Shown one piece after another: positions 34,518 through 43,808 of a stretch of DNA of 64,000 bases. The stretch's first letter is position 1, and each line of letters begins with the position of its first letter. The stretch covers positions 1 to 64,000 of the forward strand of contig PNAA01000036.1 of NCBI GenBank assembly GCA_003169975.1, in the 5' to 3' direction. The position numbers were made by a program, and so were the translations under genes. The stretch comes from Spartobacteria bacterium. Its GTDB lineage: Bacteria > Verrucomicrobiota > Verrucomicrobiia > Chthoniobacterales > UBA10450. Under the pieces are notes generated by a model. It was not told where the DNA came from, made no database searches, and saw only the letters and a program-made list of their open reading frames with translations.

Positions 34518-36227
34518 CTACGGCACGACCGTGAGTGTGAGATCGTTTCCGTCGCCGCCTTCGTAGTCGGCTTGCAGGTTGTTCCCGTTCACATTCACGA
34601 TCGCGCCGTCCGGCAGGTTGCTGAAGCTGCCCGCGATCGGCGTCGCCGCGGTGTTCTTGATCAGCGTCAGGACTGTCCCTTGGGTCAATGTGCCTTGCGT
34701 CTGTCCGCTCAGGTTGGAGGTCGCTCCGCTATTGATAGTCACTCCATTGGCCACCACCTTGTCGGTCTTCGATTTGTTCCGTTTCGCTTTGAAGGTGTAG
34801 GTGTAGGCCGCGCCGCTATTGAAGGTCAGCGCGCTCTGGATCGTGAGGGTCGCCTGTTGTTTGCCGCCATGCGCCGGGGCCAGGAACCCGCTGTTTACCG
34901 TCACCGCCCCGCTGATGATCCCACTCCCGCCTAGCGTCCCGCCGTTGACTGTCAACGCTCCCGTCCCCGTCGCAGACCCGCTGCGGTTGGCAACTACCAG
35001 CGTTCCCGCGCTCACGGTCGTTCCAGCAGTGTAAATATTCGCGCCGCTTAGAGTGAGTGTCGTCAGTCCTATCTTCGAAATCGAGCCACCAGGCGGAGTG
35101 TCGGCGATAACCCCGGAAAAGCTCGTGCTCAGGGCATTACTGCCGATGGATAAGGTTCCTGTCCCTATCTGGATTGCTCCATTTCCTTCGAGCGAGCCGA
35201 TAGTGACACCGGGCAGAGCATGGCTATAAGCTATGTTGAAGCCGCCGCTCCCAAACGCTTCGATCCGGGCTGTACCACCATCGCTCGAATCCATGAATTG
35301 AAAGCCGCTCCCCGGATTGGCCACGAGCACTGAGTTACCGGCATTGGCGAAACCCTCGAAATTCATTAAACCACCAACGAAGCCGCCATTAGAAGGCCCG
35401 TTCGTAGTGAACGTAGCATTGGCCGCAGTTGAGTTTTCCGAGAAAACGACCACGCCACCCGCAGCGTTTACGCCGCCGGCTCCATTAACTGTAAAGTCAC
35501 CGCTGCCAGCAGTCGCATCTCCCGCAAAATCAACCTCACCGCCATCGCCGGACGTCCCACCGTTCACTGTGAAAACCCCATTGGACGCACTCGCCATGTC
35601 CATAAACAAAGCGATCCCGCCAAAGGCGTCCCTCTTTATGGCGCCACCCAGGACAAACGAGGCGCTGCCGGCATTGGATGAGTCGAAGAAAAGTATCTCT
35701 CCGCCGATTAACCGGGCCAACTGGCCCGGATCAATCTGATAACTCGTCGAGATGCCGGCTGATGCGTCGTTCTTAAATACAAGGAAATTCTGATCCCCCG
35801 AGCGGTCGGAACCGATCACGAACGCTTGCAGAACTCCCGAATTATTCACTACACCGGGGCCGCTAAGCGTAAAGGTCGTCGAACTATTCTCCGCCTGGAC
35901 AGAGAAAGCACTCGCGTCCGGATTAAAGACAATGCTGTTAACCTCTGTAGTCGCGGATAGGCTCACGGTCGTTTGATTTGAAACACCAAAGGTCGCTGTG
36001 TCGGATGGGCCATTCGGCACGCTCATCGGTGTCCAGTTAGCCGCGGTATTCCAATCCGCGCTGCCAGGGCTAATATTCCAGGTGGCGCTGGCGGCGAACG
36101 AGGTTTCGGAACCAAACGCGAGACACGTAATGAGTGTACGTAACGCTGCAAGTTTCAGACGGGCCAAACGTTCACCGCGGGCTCTTCTCGCTGACCTTGA
36201 GTCCTTGCAATTTATCATAAACTTCAC
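34518..36227 (-). CDS. Secreted autotransporter-type beta-strand repeat protein
   Basis: 569 residues with a long charged n-region and a signal peptide (LKLAALRTLITCLAFGSETS). The mature part is made of Gly/Ser/Asn/Thr-rich strands: ATWNISPGSADWNTAANWTP (the usual first repeat), a run of NG-rich beta segments, then the autotransporter-associated repeat SKIGLTTLTLSGANIYTAGT. There is no recognisable outer-membrane barrel; the end is DYEGGDGNDLTLTVVP. Such proteins are abundant in Verrucomicrobia and are thought to be surface or matrix proteins; the passenger has no enzymatic motif I can see. Confidence 0.8.
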   Translation of the reverse strand: MKFMINCKDSRSARRARGERLARLKLAALRTLITCLAFGSETSFAASATWNISPGSADWNTAANWTPMSVPNGPSDTATFGVSNQTTVSLSATTEVNSIVFNPDASAFSVQAENSSTTFTLSGPGVVNNSGVLQAFVIGSDRSGDQNFLVFKNDASAGISTSYQIDPGQLARLIGGEILFFDSSNAGSASFVLGGAIKRDAFGGIALFMDMASASNGVFTVNGGTSGDGGEVDFAGDATAGSGDFTVNGAGGVNAAGGVVVFSENSTAANATFTTNGPSNGGFVGGLMNFEGFANAGNSVLVANPGSGFQFMDSSDGGTARIEAFGSGGFNIAYSHALPGVTIGSLEGNGAIQIGTGTLSIGSNALSTSFSGVIADTPPGGSISKIGLTTLTLSGANIYTAGTTVSAGTLVVANRSGSATGTGALTVNGGTLGGSGIISGAVTVNSGFLAPAHGGKQQATLTIQSALTFNSGAAYTYTFKAKRNKSKTDKVVANGVTINSGATSNLSGQTQGTLTQGTVLTLIKNTAATPIAGSFSNLPDGAIVNVNGNNLQADYEGGDGNDLTLTVVP

Positions 36228-36844
36228 TTTAACTGCGCATCAAGAAAACGCGATGACACGGGAACTGATACGCTGAGCGAATGGATAGCCAGCGTCATAC
36301 TCGTTCCAGTAGGCGAAGGCGTGCAGACTGCTATCGCGTATGGTTTCAACCTGATAAAGGGAGAGCAGTTCCGGAGGATTTTGAGAGTCCATGATCTGGT
36401 TGTAATTGGATTGTTCTCGTGATGTAAAGAACTTGTCGAGTTCTCCGCCTTATTTTTCGGTTAACTTCACCTTCGAGTGAGCAATCGCGCGTTGTCGGCG
36501 AGAACACCTTGCGCCGGCTGGCGCTTCGCGAAGGGAGCGCCAGCGGCGGGGTTGCACTCAAGCTGTCGGCAGCGGCGTGGAGGGGTGTGACGGGTGGGTC
36601 GGTGGGGGTGGCGGGGTCCTGGGCGAGGGTGCCGTCGTCATTGATGTAGACGACGCCCACTTACGGGCTTTGGCCCGGCGGCTGGAGGGGCTGGGATCCG
36701 GGCGGATTTTCTTTACCGCGGAGAGCGCAGAGGTCGCGGAGGAGGCAGGGTCAGTAAAAATCCATCCCAATCTCTGCGCTCTCTGCGGCCTCTGCGGTTA
36801 GTCCCTGAGGAGGCGGTCCGGGCGATGCGCTGAGATGGCGCGCA
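36228..36844. repeat. Non-coding stretch with a long imperfect inverted repeat
   Basis: No convincing gene is present. The clear feature is an inverted repeat of about 28 bases: 36715-36742 pairs with 36771-36798 (accgcggagagcgcagagg against the complement of cctctgcggt), around a 28-base loop. The same kind of TCTGCG-rich repeat occurs in many soil bacteria. Short frames here have biased composition and I do not call them. Confidence 0.55.
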
Positions 36845-37348
36845 TTAAACGCCCAGCCGGAGCCGGTCGTCCTGGGCGAGGATTTCGCCTAACGGGGGCC
36901 AGCTCACGGTCGTGTCGATGTCGTGAAAGGCGTGCAGGTAAACCGCGACCGCTTCGGCGGGATACTTCGCGAGCAGCTGATCGATGGTCTTGCGCACGTC
37001 CTCTTTCGGTGGCGACTCGGGCAATTGCTCGACCGTGCCATCTTCATCGTGCGCGATGCCTAACGAGTCCAGGAAATCGCAGAGCATCGGCTTCTGGGCG
37101 CCAAGCAGCCAGGCCTGGAGCAGATGAGCCGCCAGCGTGTCGCTGATCTTGCGCCCGAGCGCCGCCTGCAGCCACGCGTAGCGTTCCGGCGGCGGTTTCC
37201 GTTCGATGAAAACAGCCCGCAGGTTGCGCTGATTCGCCAGCCCTTGGACCGCGCTCTTGAAGACTGGCGTTTGCTCTTTCTGCAGCCAGGCCAATATCTC
37301 GACGGCCAAAGCCGGCGACATGTGCTGGAAAATTTCGTGGGATTTCAT
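36845..37348 (-). CDS. Conserved hypothetical protein
   Basis: 168 residues from the ATG at 37348, which overlaps the stop of the upstream membrane protein gene by 4 bp (ATGA). The protein is helical (SPALAVEILAWLQKEQTPVF, HLLQAWLLGAQKPMLCDFLD) without membrane segments, with an acidic stretch HDEDGTVEQLPES. No known domain. Two CGTTAGGC words lie inside (36887, 37058), both using the codons TTA GGC. Translational coupling suggests it works with the membrane protein. Confidence 0.75.
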   Translation of the reverse strand: MKSHEIFQHMSPALAVEILAWLQKEQTPVFKSAVQGLANQRNLRAVFIERKPPPERYAWLQAALGRKISDTLAAHLLQAWLLGAQKPMLCDFLDSLGIAHDEDGTVEQLPESPPKEDVRKTIDQLLAKYPAEAVAVYLHAFHDIDTTVSWPPLGEILAQDDRLRLGV

Positions 37349-38103
37349 CGGATTGGGCCAGCCATGGCGGGCGAAACAACTTCGGATGCCCGGTACTTGC
37401 GGATGTGTTTCGCGGCAAAACTGTTCGTCATGTAGGTGAGAAGGAGCACCCAGAAGGTGAGCGCCAGGCCAAAAAGCGGGAACTGCAAGGCAAGCGGGAG
37501 CGAGTAAATGATCGCCATGAGCGGAATCCAGACCGCCCAGGTGGCGAGCAGGGTCGGCACGATCTTGTCGCGATAATGTTCCCAGGTAAACCCGCGCCCT
37601 AACGACTCCAGGCTGAAGCCGCTGTTCTTCCATTGATAGGTCAGCACCCCAAAGGGCGCGGCGAAAAACGGATTGTAGCCAAACTGGTCGAGGCAAATCT
37701 TGGCCAGCACCACCGGGTAGGTGACGACGTTGCCCAGCCAGGCGGCTTCACCCCGGTAAAGTAAATCGACTAGCGAACCGTCGATCGCCCAGATGGGCAC
37801 AGTGAATAACAGGTTGCGCAGGTTGCGCCGCTTCGGGCGTCCGCGCTGAAAAAAGAGGACGAGAAAAATTTCCGGCACGAGCGCCCCCGCGGCCACGGCC
37901 GCGAGAACGACAAACGCCAGACCGTGGCGCAGTTTGTATTCGGCCACCTCACTGAGGATGCGCGCAACGGCCGGACTCCAATAGTAACCGATGAGCAAGG
38001 CCAGCATCGCCGCCTGGATCAAAAGCGCCGGCGCGAGGTTGGCGCGGGCCGCTTCCCAGCCGAGCGCGAGTGAGGTGCGATGATGGGGACGGCGCGCAGT
38101 CAT
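37345..38103 (-). CDS. Integral membrane protein, possibly Mpv17-like
   Basis: About 252 residues from the ATG at 38103; the frame reaches 38142 but would then overlap the kinase gene by 32 bp. At least four membrane helices are visible (LAPALLIQAAMLALLIGYYW, FVVLAAVAAGALVPEIFLVL, IVPTLLATWAVWIPLMAIIY, FGLALTFWVLLLTYMTNSFA). The WAVWIP...FPLFGLALTFWVLLL region recalls Mpv17/PMP22 proteins, but the match is weak. It sits between a histidine kinase gene (7 bp gap) and the coupled hypothetical. Confidence 0.7.
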   Translation of the reverse strand: MTARRPHHRTSLALGWEAARANLAPALLIQAAMLALLIGYYWSPAVARILSEVAEYKLRHGLAFVVLAAVAAGALVPEIFLVLFFQRGRPKRRNLRNLLFTVPIWAIDGSLVDLLYRGEAAWLGNVVTYPVVLAKICLDQFGYNPFFAAPFGVLTYQWKNSGFSLESLGRGFTWEHYRDKIVPTLLATWAVWIPLMAIIYSLPLALQFPLFGLALTFWVLLLTYMTNSFAAKHIRKYRASEVVSPAMAGPIR

Positions 38104-38110
38104 CGCCGCC

Positions 38111-40417
38111 TCAGAAAAGCTGCGGCTGGCGGTCTTCCTCAAGCTGCGGCTGGCCGACGATAGAGCGAATCTTCTCGATCATTTCGCGAAAATCGTAGGG
38201 CTTTTGGACGGTGTCGAGCACGCCGGCGCGCAAGATTTCCGTGCGCAGGTTCGGCTCGAGGTAGCCGCTGGCTACGATCGCGCGCACGCTTGGCTTGATC
38301 TCCTTCATCCGGAGGAAAACGTCGCGCCCGCCCAGCCGGGGCAGCCCCAGATCGCAGACGACGAGCCCGATCTCGTCGGCGTACATTTCGAACATCTCGA
38401 CCGCCTCGATGCCATCCTTCGCCGCCAGGACGCGATAACCGTCGCCTTCCAGCATCATGACCCCGAGTTCGCGCAACACTTCCTCGTCCTCCACCAGCAT
38501 GATGGTGCGCGCCGGATCGTTAGGCGCGCCCGCACTTCCGTCGCCGCCCGAGGCCGGCTCGGTCGCGCTGCTCAGCGGCAGATAAACGCTAAAGGTGGTG
38601 CCGAGGCCCGGCTCGCTCTCCACCTGGACAAAGCCGCGATGATTGTTGACCACGCCATAGACGACCGAGAGCCCAAGACCGGTCCCCTTGCTCCGTTCCT
38701 TGGTGGTGTAAAACGGCTCGAAAATGTGCGGCTTGACGCGTTGGCTAATGCCGGTGCCGGTATCCATGACGCGCACGAAAAGGTAACGCTCGGCATTCAC
38801 GCCGCTGAAATATTCGCGCAGCTCATCGCCGGCCGTGACCCCGGTGATGAGCGTGATCGTGCCGTCGCGCGGGATGGCGTCGCGAGCGTTGACGCAGAGG
38901 TTGAGCAGGACCTGGTGAATCTGGCTCCGATCCGCCTTGGCCGGCGGTAAGTTTGGTTCCAGTTGAAGGACGAAATTGATCGTCTTGGGAAAGGTCGCAG
39001 CCAGCATTTTTTCGAGTTCATGCACAAGCACGTTCAAGTCGAGCGCCGTGAACCGCGCCTCGGTCTGGCGCGCGGAGGTCAGCAACTGCTGGACGAGCGA
39101 GGCTCCCCGCGCCACGGCATCGCGCACCACTTTGATGGCCTCGGGCATTTGCTCGGGATGCTTTTTCCAATCCTCGAGCCGCATGGTGTTGCCGAGGATA
39201 ATGGCGAGGATGTTGTTAAAATCGTGCGCGATGCCGCCGGCCAGCGTGCCAAGGCCTTCCATCTTCTGCGCCTGGATGAGTTGCTGCTCGAGACGTTTGC
39301 GTTTGGTGTCGTTGAAGAGGTAGCCCTTCAACTCGGTCAGCTGTCCCGCGGCGTCGAAATTGCCGATGAACCGCGCCGCGACGTAAACACTGTCGCCATC
39401 GCGCTGTCGCATCTCGATTTCGTGGCGCTCCGTGCTCTCGTTAGGCCGGAGACTGGCGAGTAGCTCGACGCCCTCCTTCTTGGTGTGCAACAGGGAGAGA
39501 AAATTCGCGGCCTGCGCTTCCTCGATCGAGTCGAAGCCGAAGATCTGCGCGAAGGCGGGGTTGCAGGTGATGATCGAACCGTCCGGCTTCATGATCAGGT
39601 TGCCGGTGAGATCTTCATCGACAAAGCGCCGGTAACGCTCCTCGCTCCGCCGGAGCGCCTCCTGCGCCCGGATCCGGTCGGTCACGTCGACGCTGAGCTG
39701 GAGTAATGGGGCGTCGGGCGCTGTCCCCTGCAGCGTCCAGCCGGTGGAAGCGACGATCTCCACGCCATCGCGGCGCGTCTGCCGCAGCTCCCCTTCCCAG
39801 TGCTGTTTTTTCTGCAGGGTCCGAATCACCTCCGCGAGAGCCTCGGGTGGACCCGTCTGCAGCAGCGCGTGCACATCCCGCCCCGCCGCCTCCTCGCGCG
39901 CCCAGCCGTACATCCGCTCCGCGCCGCGATTCCAATAGGAGATTTTTCCCGAAGCGTCCGAAATGACGATGGCGTCATTCGCCAGGTCGAGCAGTTCCGC
40001 ATGCTGTAAAAGCTCCTGTCGCACCTTCTGCAAATCGCGTTCCGTGTGCGCCTCGTGGATGACGCGGCGGAGCGACGGGACGAGCCTTGGGAGATGTTCT
40101 TTCCGAATAAAGTCCGTCGCCCCTGCGCCAAGCGACTCGCCCACCTGTCCGGAGTCATCCGTGCGCGAGACAAAGATGAACGGCACGTCCGGCTGCTTTT
40201 CCCGCGCCATCGTCAGGGCGCGAAGACCGTCGTATCCCGGGCCATGACTCTCCGCCAGGATGATATCAACCGGTCGCTGGGTGATCTCCTCGAGCAACGC
40301 CCGCTCACTCCAGACCCGAATCAGCTCGCATTCGACTGCGCCATTCTGCAACTCCGCGCGAACCAATTCGGCGTCGGCGTCGTTGGTTTCGAGATGAACG
40401 ATCCGCAATAAACCCAT
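38111..40417 (-). CDS. Hybrid sensor histidine kinase: REC-PAS-PAS-HisKA-HATPase-REC
   Basis: 768-residue cytoplasmic hybrid kinase. Order: an N-terminal receiver-like domain (1-120), two PAS domains (about 135-255 and 270-385), HisKA with GGIAHDFNNILAIILGN (phospho-His in the H box), HATPase with NLCVNARDAIP (N box), DTGTGI (G1) and KGTGLGLSVVYG (G2), then a C-terminal receiver with VVCDLGLPRLGG. No membrane segment. In the first receiver the usual acceptor Asp is Glu56 (ILAESHGPG), so it is probably not phosphorylated there. No partner regulator is adjacent. Two CGTTAGGC words are inside (38518, 39439). Confidence 0.92.
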   Translation of the reverse strand: MGLLRIVHLETNDADAELVRAELQNGAVECELIRVWSERALLEEITQRPVDIILAESHGPGYDGLRALTMAREKQPDVPFIFVSRTDDSGQVGESLGAGATDFIRKEHLPRLVPSLRRVIHEAHTERDLQKVRQELLQHAELLDLANDAIVISDASGKISYWNRGAERMYGWAREEAAGRDVHALLQTGPPEALAEVIRTLQKKQHWEGELRQTRRDGVEIVASTGWTLQGTAPDAPLLQLSVDVTDRIRAQEALRRSEERYRRFVDEDLTGNLIMKPDGSIITCNPAFAQIFGFDSIEEAQAANFLSLLHTKKEGVELLASLRPNESTERHEIEMRQRDGDSVYVAARFIGNFDAAGQLTELKGYLFNDTKRKRLEQQLIQAQKMEGLGTLAGGIAHDFNNILAIILGNTMRLEDWKKHPEQMPEAIKVVRDAVARGASLVQQLLTSARQTEARFTALDLNVLVHELEKMLAATFPKTINFVLQLEPNLPPAKADRSQIHQVLLNLCVNARDAIPRDGTITLITGVTAGDELREYFSGVNAERYLFVRVMDTGTGISQRVKPHIFEPFYTTKERSKGTGLGLSVVYGVVNNHRGFVQVESEPGLGTTFSVYLPLSSATEPASGGDGSAGAPNDPARTIMLVEDEEVLRELGVMMLEGDGYRVLAAKDGIEAVEMFEMYADEIGLVVCDLGLPRLGGRDVFLRMKEIKPSVRAIVASGYLEPNLRTEILRAGVLDTVQKPYDFREMIEKIRSIVGQPQLEEDRQPQLF

Positions 40418-40567
40418 TGTAAAAAATTATTTCCGGGCAAATGCCGGGCGAGCGCGCAGTGGAATCGATTGTTCGTTAGGCATGATCGGAACCGACTGGC
40501 CGCCGTGGTCTACACTCGTCGCACATCAGCGAAAGCGTTGCCAGCCCCATTTCGCGGTTCTCTTCGC

Positions 40568-40825
40568 CTAACGACTTGAATCAGCCGCTTCCGCCCGCGG
40601 CGATTCCGGTCCGCGATGGCTCACCTCGGCCGCGAAATAGAAATAGGCCAGGAGCGCTCCCAGCACCACCAGGAGCAGAAAAAGAAAGCTCAGCGCGCGC
40701 CAGGTGCCGCGCTGCGCCCGTGTCTTTTGCCACGAGGCACGTTTCAGCATCAATTCCATCTCCAGCGCTTTCGCCAACGCTTCGGGATCGGCCGCGGGCG
40801 GTTTGGGTTCGTTGGCTCCGGACAT
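40568..40825 (-). CDS. Small single-span membrane protein
   Basis: 85 residues from the ATG at 40825; the frame is open much further (to 41614), but that is antisense to the CPBP protease gene. A Pro/Glu/Lys-rich N-terminus (ADPEALAKALEMELMLKRAS) is followed by one membrane helix, ALSFLFLLLVVLGALLAYFY, and a short polar tail. The stop codon (40568-40570) lies inside a CGTTAGGC word at 40566-40573. Function unknown; it diverges from the CPBP gene 105 bp away. Confidence 0.6.
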   Translation of the reverse strand: MSGANEPKPPAADPEALAKALEMELMLKRASWQKTRAQRGTWRALSFLFLLLVVLGALLAYFYFAAEVSHRGPESPRAEAADSSR

Positions 40826-40930
40826 AAGGCGAACATTCACACGGCAGCGGCCTCGCGCAACGCCGCGCAGCCGGAGCTTTCGAATCGCCTTTTTGCTGCC
40901 ACCGCCGGCCGCCTTGAGTAGCTTCGACCG

Positions 40931-41629
40931 ATGAAAGAACCTTGGAGCTCCGCCGCGCCGGCCAGGCGCAAGTTGCTGGCCCCAATCCTCCCGATGCTCT
41001 TCTTCGTCCTGCTCCTCGGAATGGGCAACACTCTCAAGACACCGGGCGCGGCGCTCTGGCGGGCCGCGCCGGAGTTTTGGATTTACCCGCTGCAAACTCT
41101 CCTCGGCGCCGGGCTCCTGATCTATTTCCGCCGTGAGTACGAGTTCCATCGCTTGCGTCGCCCAGTCTTCGCCACCGCGATCGCCCTGCTCGTCTTTATC
41201 CTCTGGATCGCGCCGCAGCAGTTCTTCCGTTTTCCAGCGCGCGTGGTTGGTTTCAACCCCGACATCTTTGCCGCGGAGCCGGCGCTTTATTGGACGACAC
41301 TGGCGGCGCGTTTCCTCCGCCTCGTCGTCGTTGTGCCGCTGATCGAGGAAGTCTTTTGGCGCGGGTTCTTGCTTCGTTACCTGATCACGGAGAAATTCGA
41401 GACGGTTCCTTTCGGCGACTTCTCCTGGCTTTCCTTTGCCATCGTCACGCTTGCTTTCGGCTTCTCGCATTCCATCGCGGATTGGCCGGCCGCGTTCATC
41501 ACCGGCGCGCTCTATAACGTGGTCGCCTACCGAACGAAAAGTCTCAGCTCCTGCGTCCTCGCCCACGGGTTGACGAATCTGGCGCTCGGCCTCTGGATTG
41601 TGGCGACGAAACAATGGGGCTTCTGGTGA
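40931..41629 (+). CDS. CPBP-family intramembrane metalloprotease, PEP-CTERM type
   Basis: 232-residue multi-span membrane protein with the CAAX protease/bacteriocin-processing motifs: EEVFWRGFLLR (catalytic Glu-Glu and Arg), FGFSHSIADWPAAFITG (His) and AHGLTNLALG (His). The overall pattern matches the CAAX prenyl protease-related proteins linked to exosortase/PEP-CTERM systems. No exosortase is in the window. It stands alone on the plus strand with a hairpin-forming repeat after it. Confidence 0.85.
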   Translation: MKEPWSSAAPARRKLLAPILPMLFFVLLLGMGNTLKTPGAALWRAAPEFWIYPLQTLLGAGLLIYFRREYEFHRLRRPVFATAIALLVFILWIAPQQFFRFPARVVGFNPDIFAAEPALYWTTLAARFLRLVVVVPLIEEVFWRGFLLRYLITEKFETVPFGDFSWLSFAIVTLAFGFSHSIADWPAAFITGALYNVVAYRTKSLSSCVLAHGLTNLALGLWIVATKQWGFW

Positions 41630-41649
41630 CCCGTAGACGCCATCCCGTA

Positions 41650-41736
41650 AGTAATAATGAACTCGTGCTCATGCTCGTAATCGTGCTCGACTCGGGAGGG
41701 TGTCGATCAGGAGCACGATTACGGGCACGATAAGAC
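41650..41736. repeat. Imperfect inverted repeat (GATTACG/GAGCACGA type)
   Basis: tcgtaatcgtgctcgac on the left pairs with gtcgat...gagcacgattacg on the right, with further pairing outside, so the whole segment can fold into one long hairpin. A shorter related piece (gatcgtaatcgtaatcgac) occurs near 33570. This looks like a dispersed palindromic repeat that also separates the CPBP gene from the next unit. Confidence 0.55.
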
Positions 41737-41775
41737 GTGGGACACTGGCACCGCTCCTGCTGTTCAAGAGGCGTC

Positions 41776-41931
41776 ATGCGCGCCACCTTTATCCAGAAAG
41801 TGCTCATCTGCATGATCGCCGGGTTTTTTGCCGCTTGCCTCATTCAATGGGGGAAAACGTTCGTCGAAGGCGCGGACGACGCGCTCAACGCCGGCTATAA
41901 GAAGGACGCGACCTGGACAGCCGGGCACTGA
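41776..41931 (+). CDS. Small membrane protein, 51 residues
   Basis: The short protein begins MRATFIQKVLICMIAGFFAA and continues CLIQWGKTFVEGADDAL, giving one membrane helix followed by an amphipathic tail ending DATWTAGH. It lies 56 bp before nadE on the same strand. I recognise no family; the clear hydrophobic helix and position support a real small gene, but chance cannot be excluded. Confidence 0.5.
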   Translation: MRATFIQKVLICMIAGFFAACLIQWGKTFVEGADDALNAGYKKDATWTAGH

Positions 41932-41987
41932 TCTGATCCCGAAAGCCGTTGCCCTCGGCAGACCCGCAGTTAATCTGCGAGAGAAGC

Positions 41988-43643
41988 ATGAGGATCGGCA
42001 TCGCCCAGATCAACCCGACCGTTGGCGATCTTCGGGGCAATTTTGACAAAATCCTCGCCGCTTACGAGCGACTGGCGGCCGACGGGGCGGAGTTGGTCCT
42101 CGCTCCCGAGCTGGCCACGACTGGTTATCCGCCGCAGGACCTCGTCTTTAAGTCGCGCTTCGTCCCGCAAAATCTCGAAACGGTCGATCTCCTGCACGCC
42201 TCCATCGGCCCGGTCCCGCTCCTGGTCGGCTACGTCGACCGCAACGAAGGGCGCGGGAAACCGTTCTTCAACGCAGCGGCGTTGCTCGAGCGCGGACAGC
42301 CGATCCGCAAGACCTTCAAAACGCTCCTCCCCACCTACGATGTCTTCGATGAGGATCGCTATTTCGAGCCCGGCAACGGTGGCGAAGTCTTCACGGTTGC
42401 CGGACGCCGAATCGGCATCACGATTTGCGAAGATATTTGGACCGAGCGCTATCTGCCAGGTCCGCTTTATGACCTCGAGCTGGCGCACGCCCTCGTTGAA
42501 AAAGGCGCGGAGATCATCGTCAACATCAGCGCCTCTCCATTCGGCCTGCGCAAACTCGAGACCCGCCGCGAGATGGTCGCGGCGCTCGCGCGCACACACC
42601 AACGGCCGATCGTTTACTGCAATGTCGTGGGCGGCAACGACGAGCTGGTCTTCGACGGCAGCTCGATCGCTTTCAACCGCGCCGGAGAGTTGATCGCGCA
42701 GCTGCCTTCGTTCCGGCCCGCAGAAGCCATCGTCGAGACCGATTCGACCGCCGCCCTGGCTCTCGCGCCGGTCGACGCGATGGCCGAACTGCATGGCGCC
42801 CTTTCGTTAGGTGTGCGCGATTACCTTGCAAAGTGCCACTTCCAGTCCGCCGTCCTCGGCCTGAGCGGCGGGATCGATTCCGCGGTCGTCGCCGCGCTCG
42901 CCGTCGACTCGTTAGGCGCGGACAACGTGTTCGGCGTATCCATGCCGAGCCCCTACTCCTCCCGTGGCAGCGTCGACGACGCGCTCGCCCTCGCCCGCAA
43001 CCTCGGCATCCGCTGCCTCCAGATTCCGATCGGCGACGCCTTCGCTGCTTTCAAAGGCCAGTTCAAGGAAATTTTCGCGGGCCGGCCGGAGGACACGACG
43101 GAAGAAAACATGCAGTCGCGCCTCCGGGGCATGATCCTGATGGCGCTCTCAAACAAGTTCGGTCACCTCCTGCTGACGACCGGTAACAAGAGCGAACTCG
43201 CCGTCGGTTACTGCACAATCTATGGCGACATGGCAGGTGGCCTCGCCGTCATCAGCGACGTGCCCAAAACCCTGGTTTATCAGCTGGCGCGCTGGATTAA
43301 CTCCGATAAGTCGCGAGCAGGTCGCGACCGCGAAATCATTCCCACCTCTACGATCGAAAAACCGCCGAGCGCCGAGCTGAAGCCGGGGCAGGTCGATCAG
43401 GATTCGCTCCCGCCCTACGAGGTGCTCGATCCAATTCTGCAGCTCTACGTCGAAGAAAATCAGAGCGGCCCCGACATCATCGCGCAGGGCTTTGATGAAA
43501 AGACCGTGCGCTGGATTCAGCGCCGCGTGGACCTTAATGAATACAAGCGCGCCCAGGCCGCACCGGGGATCAAAGTGACCAGCCGCGCCTTCGGCCGTGG
43601 CCGCCGCATGCCGATCGCGCAGCAGTATGTCGATGGCGGCTGA
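41988..43643 (+). CDS. nadE: Glutamine-dependent NAD+ synthetase
   Basis: Makes NAD from deamido-NAD using glutamine. 551 residues from the ATG at 41988. The N-terminal nitrilase-type glutaminase has a Glu in APELATTGYPPQD, Lys in FKTLLPTYDVFDEDRYF and Cys in GITICEDIW. The C-terminal synthetase has the PP-loop LGLSGGIDSAVVAALAVDSL and TTGNKSELAVGYCTIYGDMAG. A CGTTAGGC word at 42910 encodes the SLG just after the PP-loop. It is the last core gene before tRNA-Lys and the second mobile module. Confidence 0.96.
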   Translation: MRIGIAQINPTVGDLRGNFDKILAAYERLAADGAELVLAPELATTGYPPQDLVFKSRFVPQNLETVDLLHASIGPVPLLVGYVDRNEGRGKPFFNAAALLERGQPIRKTFKTLLPTYDVFDEDRYFEPGNGGEVFTVAGRRIGITICEDIWTERYLPGPLYDLELAHALVEKGAEIIVNISASPFGLRKLETRREMVAALARTHQRPIVYCNVVGGNDELVFDGSSIAFNRAGELIAQLPSFRPAEAIVETDSTAALALAPVDAMAELHGALSLGVRDYLAKCHFQSAVLGLSGGIDSAVVAALAVDSLGADNVFGVSMPSPYSSRGSVDDALALARNLGIRCLQIPIGDAFAAFKGQFKEIFAGRPEDTTEENMQSRLRGMILMALSNKFGHLLLTTGNKSELAVGYCTIYGDMAGGLAVISDVPKTLVYQLARWINSDKSRAGRDREIIPTSTIEKPPSAELKPGQVDQDSLPPYEVLDPILQLYVEENQSGPDIIAQGFDEKTVRWIQRRVDLNEYKRAQAAPGIKVTSRAFGRGRRMPIAQQYVDGG

Positions 43644-43681
43644 TTTAGCGGCGACGATGGCTGCAAAAGAGGTCGCGAAAT

Positions 43682-43754
<73 letters not shown>

Positions 43755-43808
43755 GTTTCGCGTTTTCCCTCGCTAATGCTGTTGAAGCGTGTATTTTCGT
43801 GCAGCCAA

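Noticed and set aside
40826-41614. Long N-terminal extension of the small membrane protein
   Set aside because: It is antisense to the CPBP protease gene and rich in Arg/Glu/Gly; the real protein starts at 40825.
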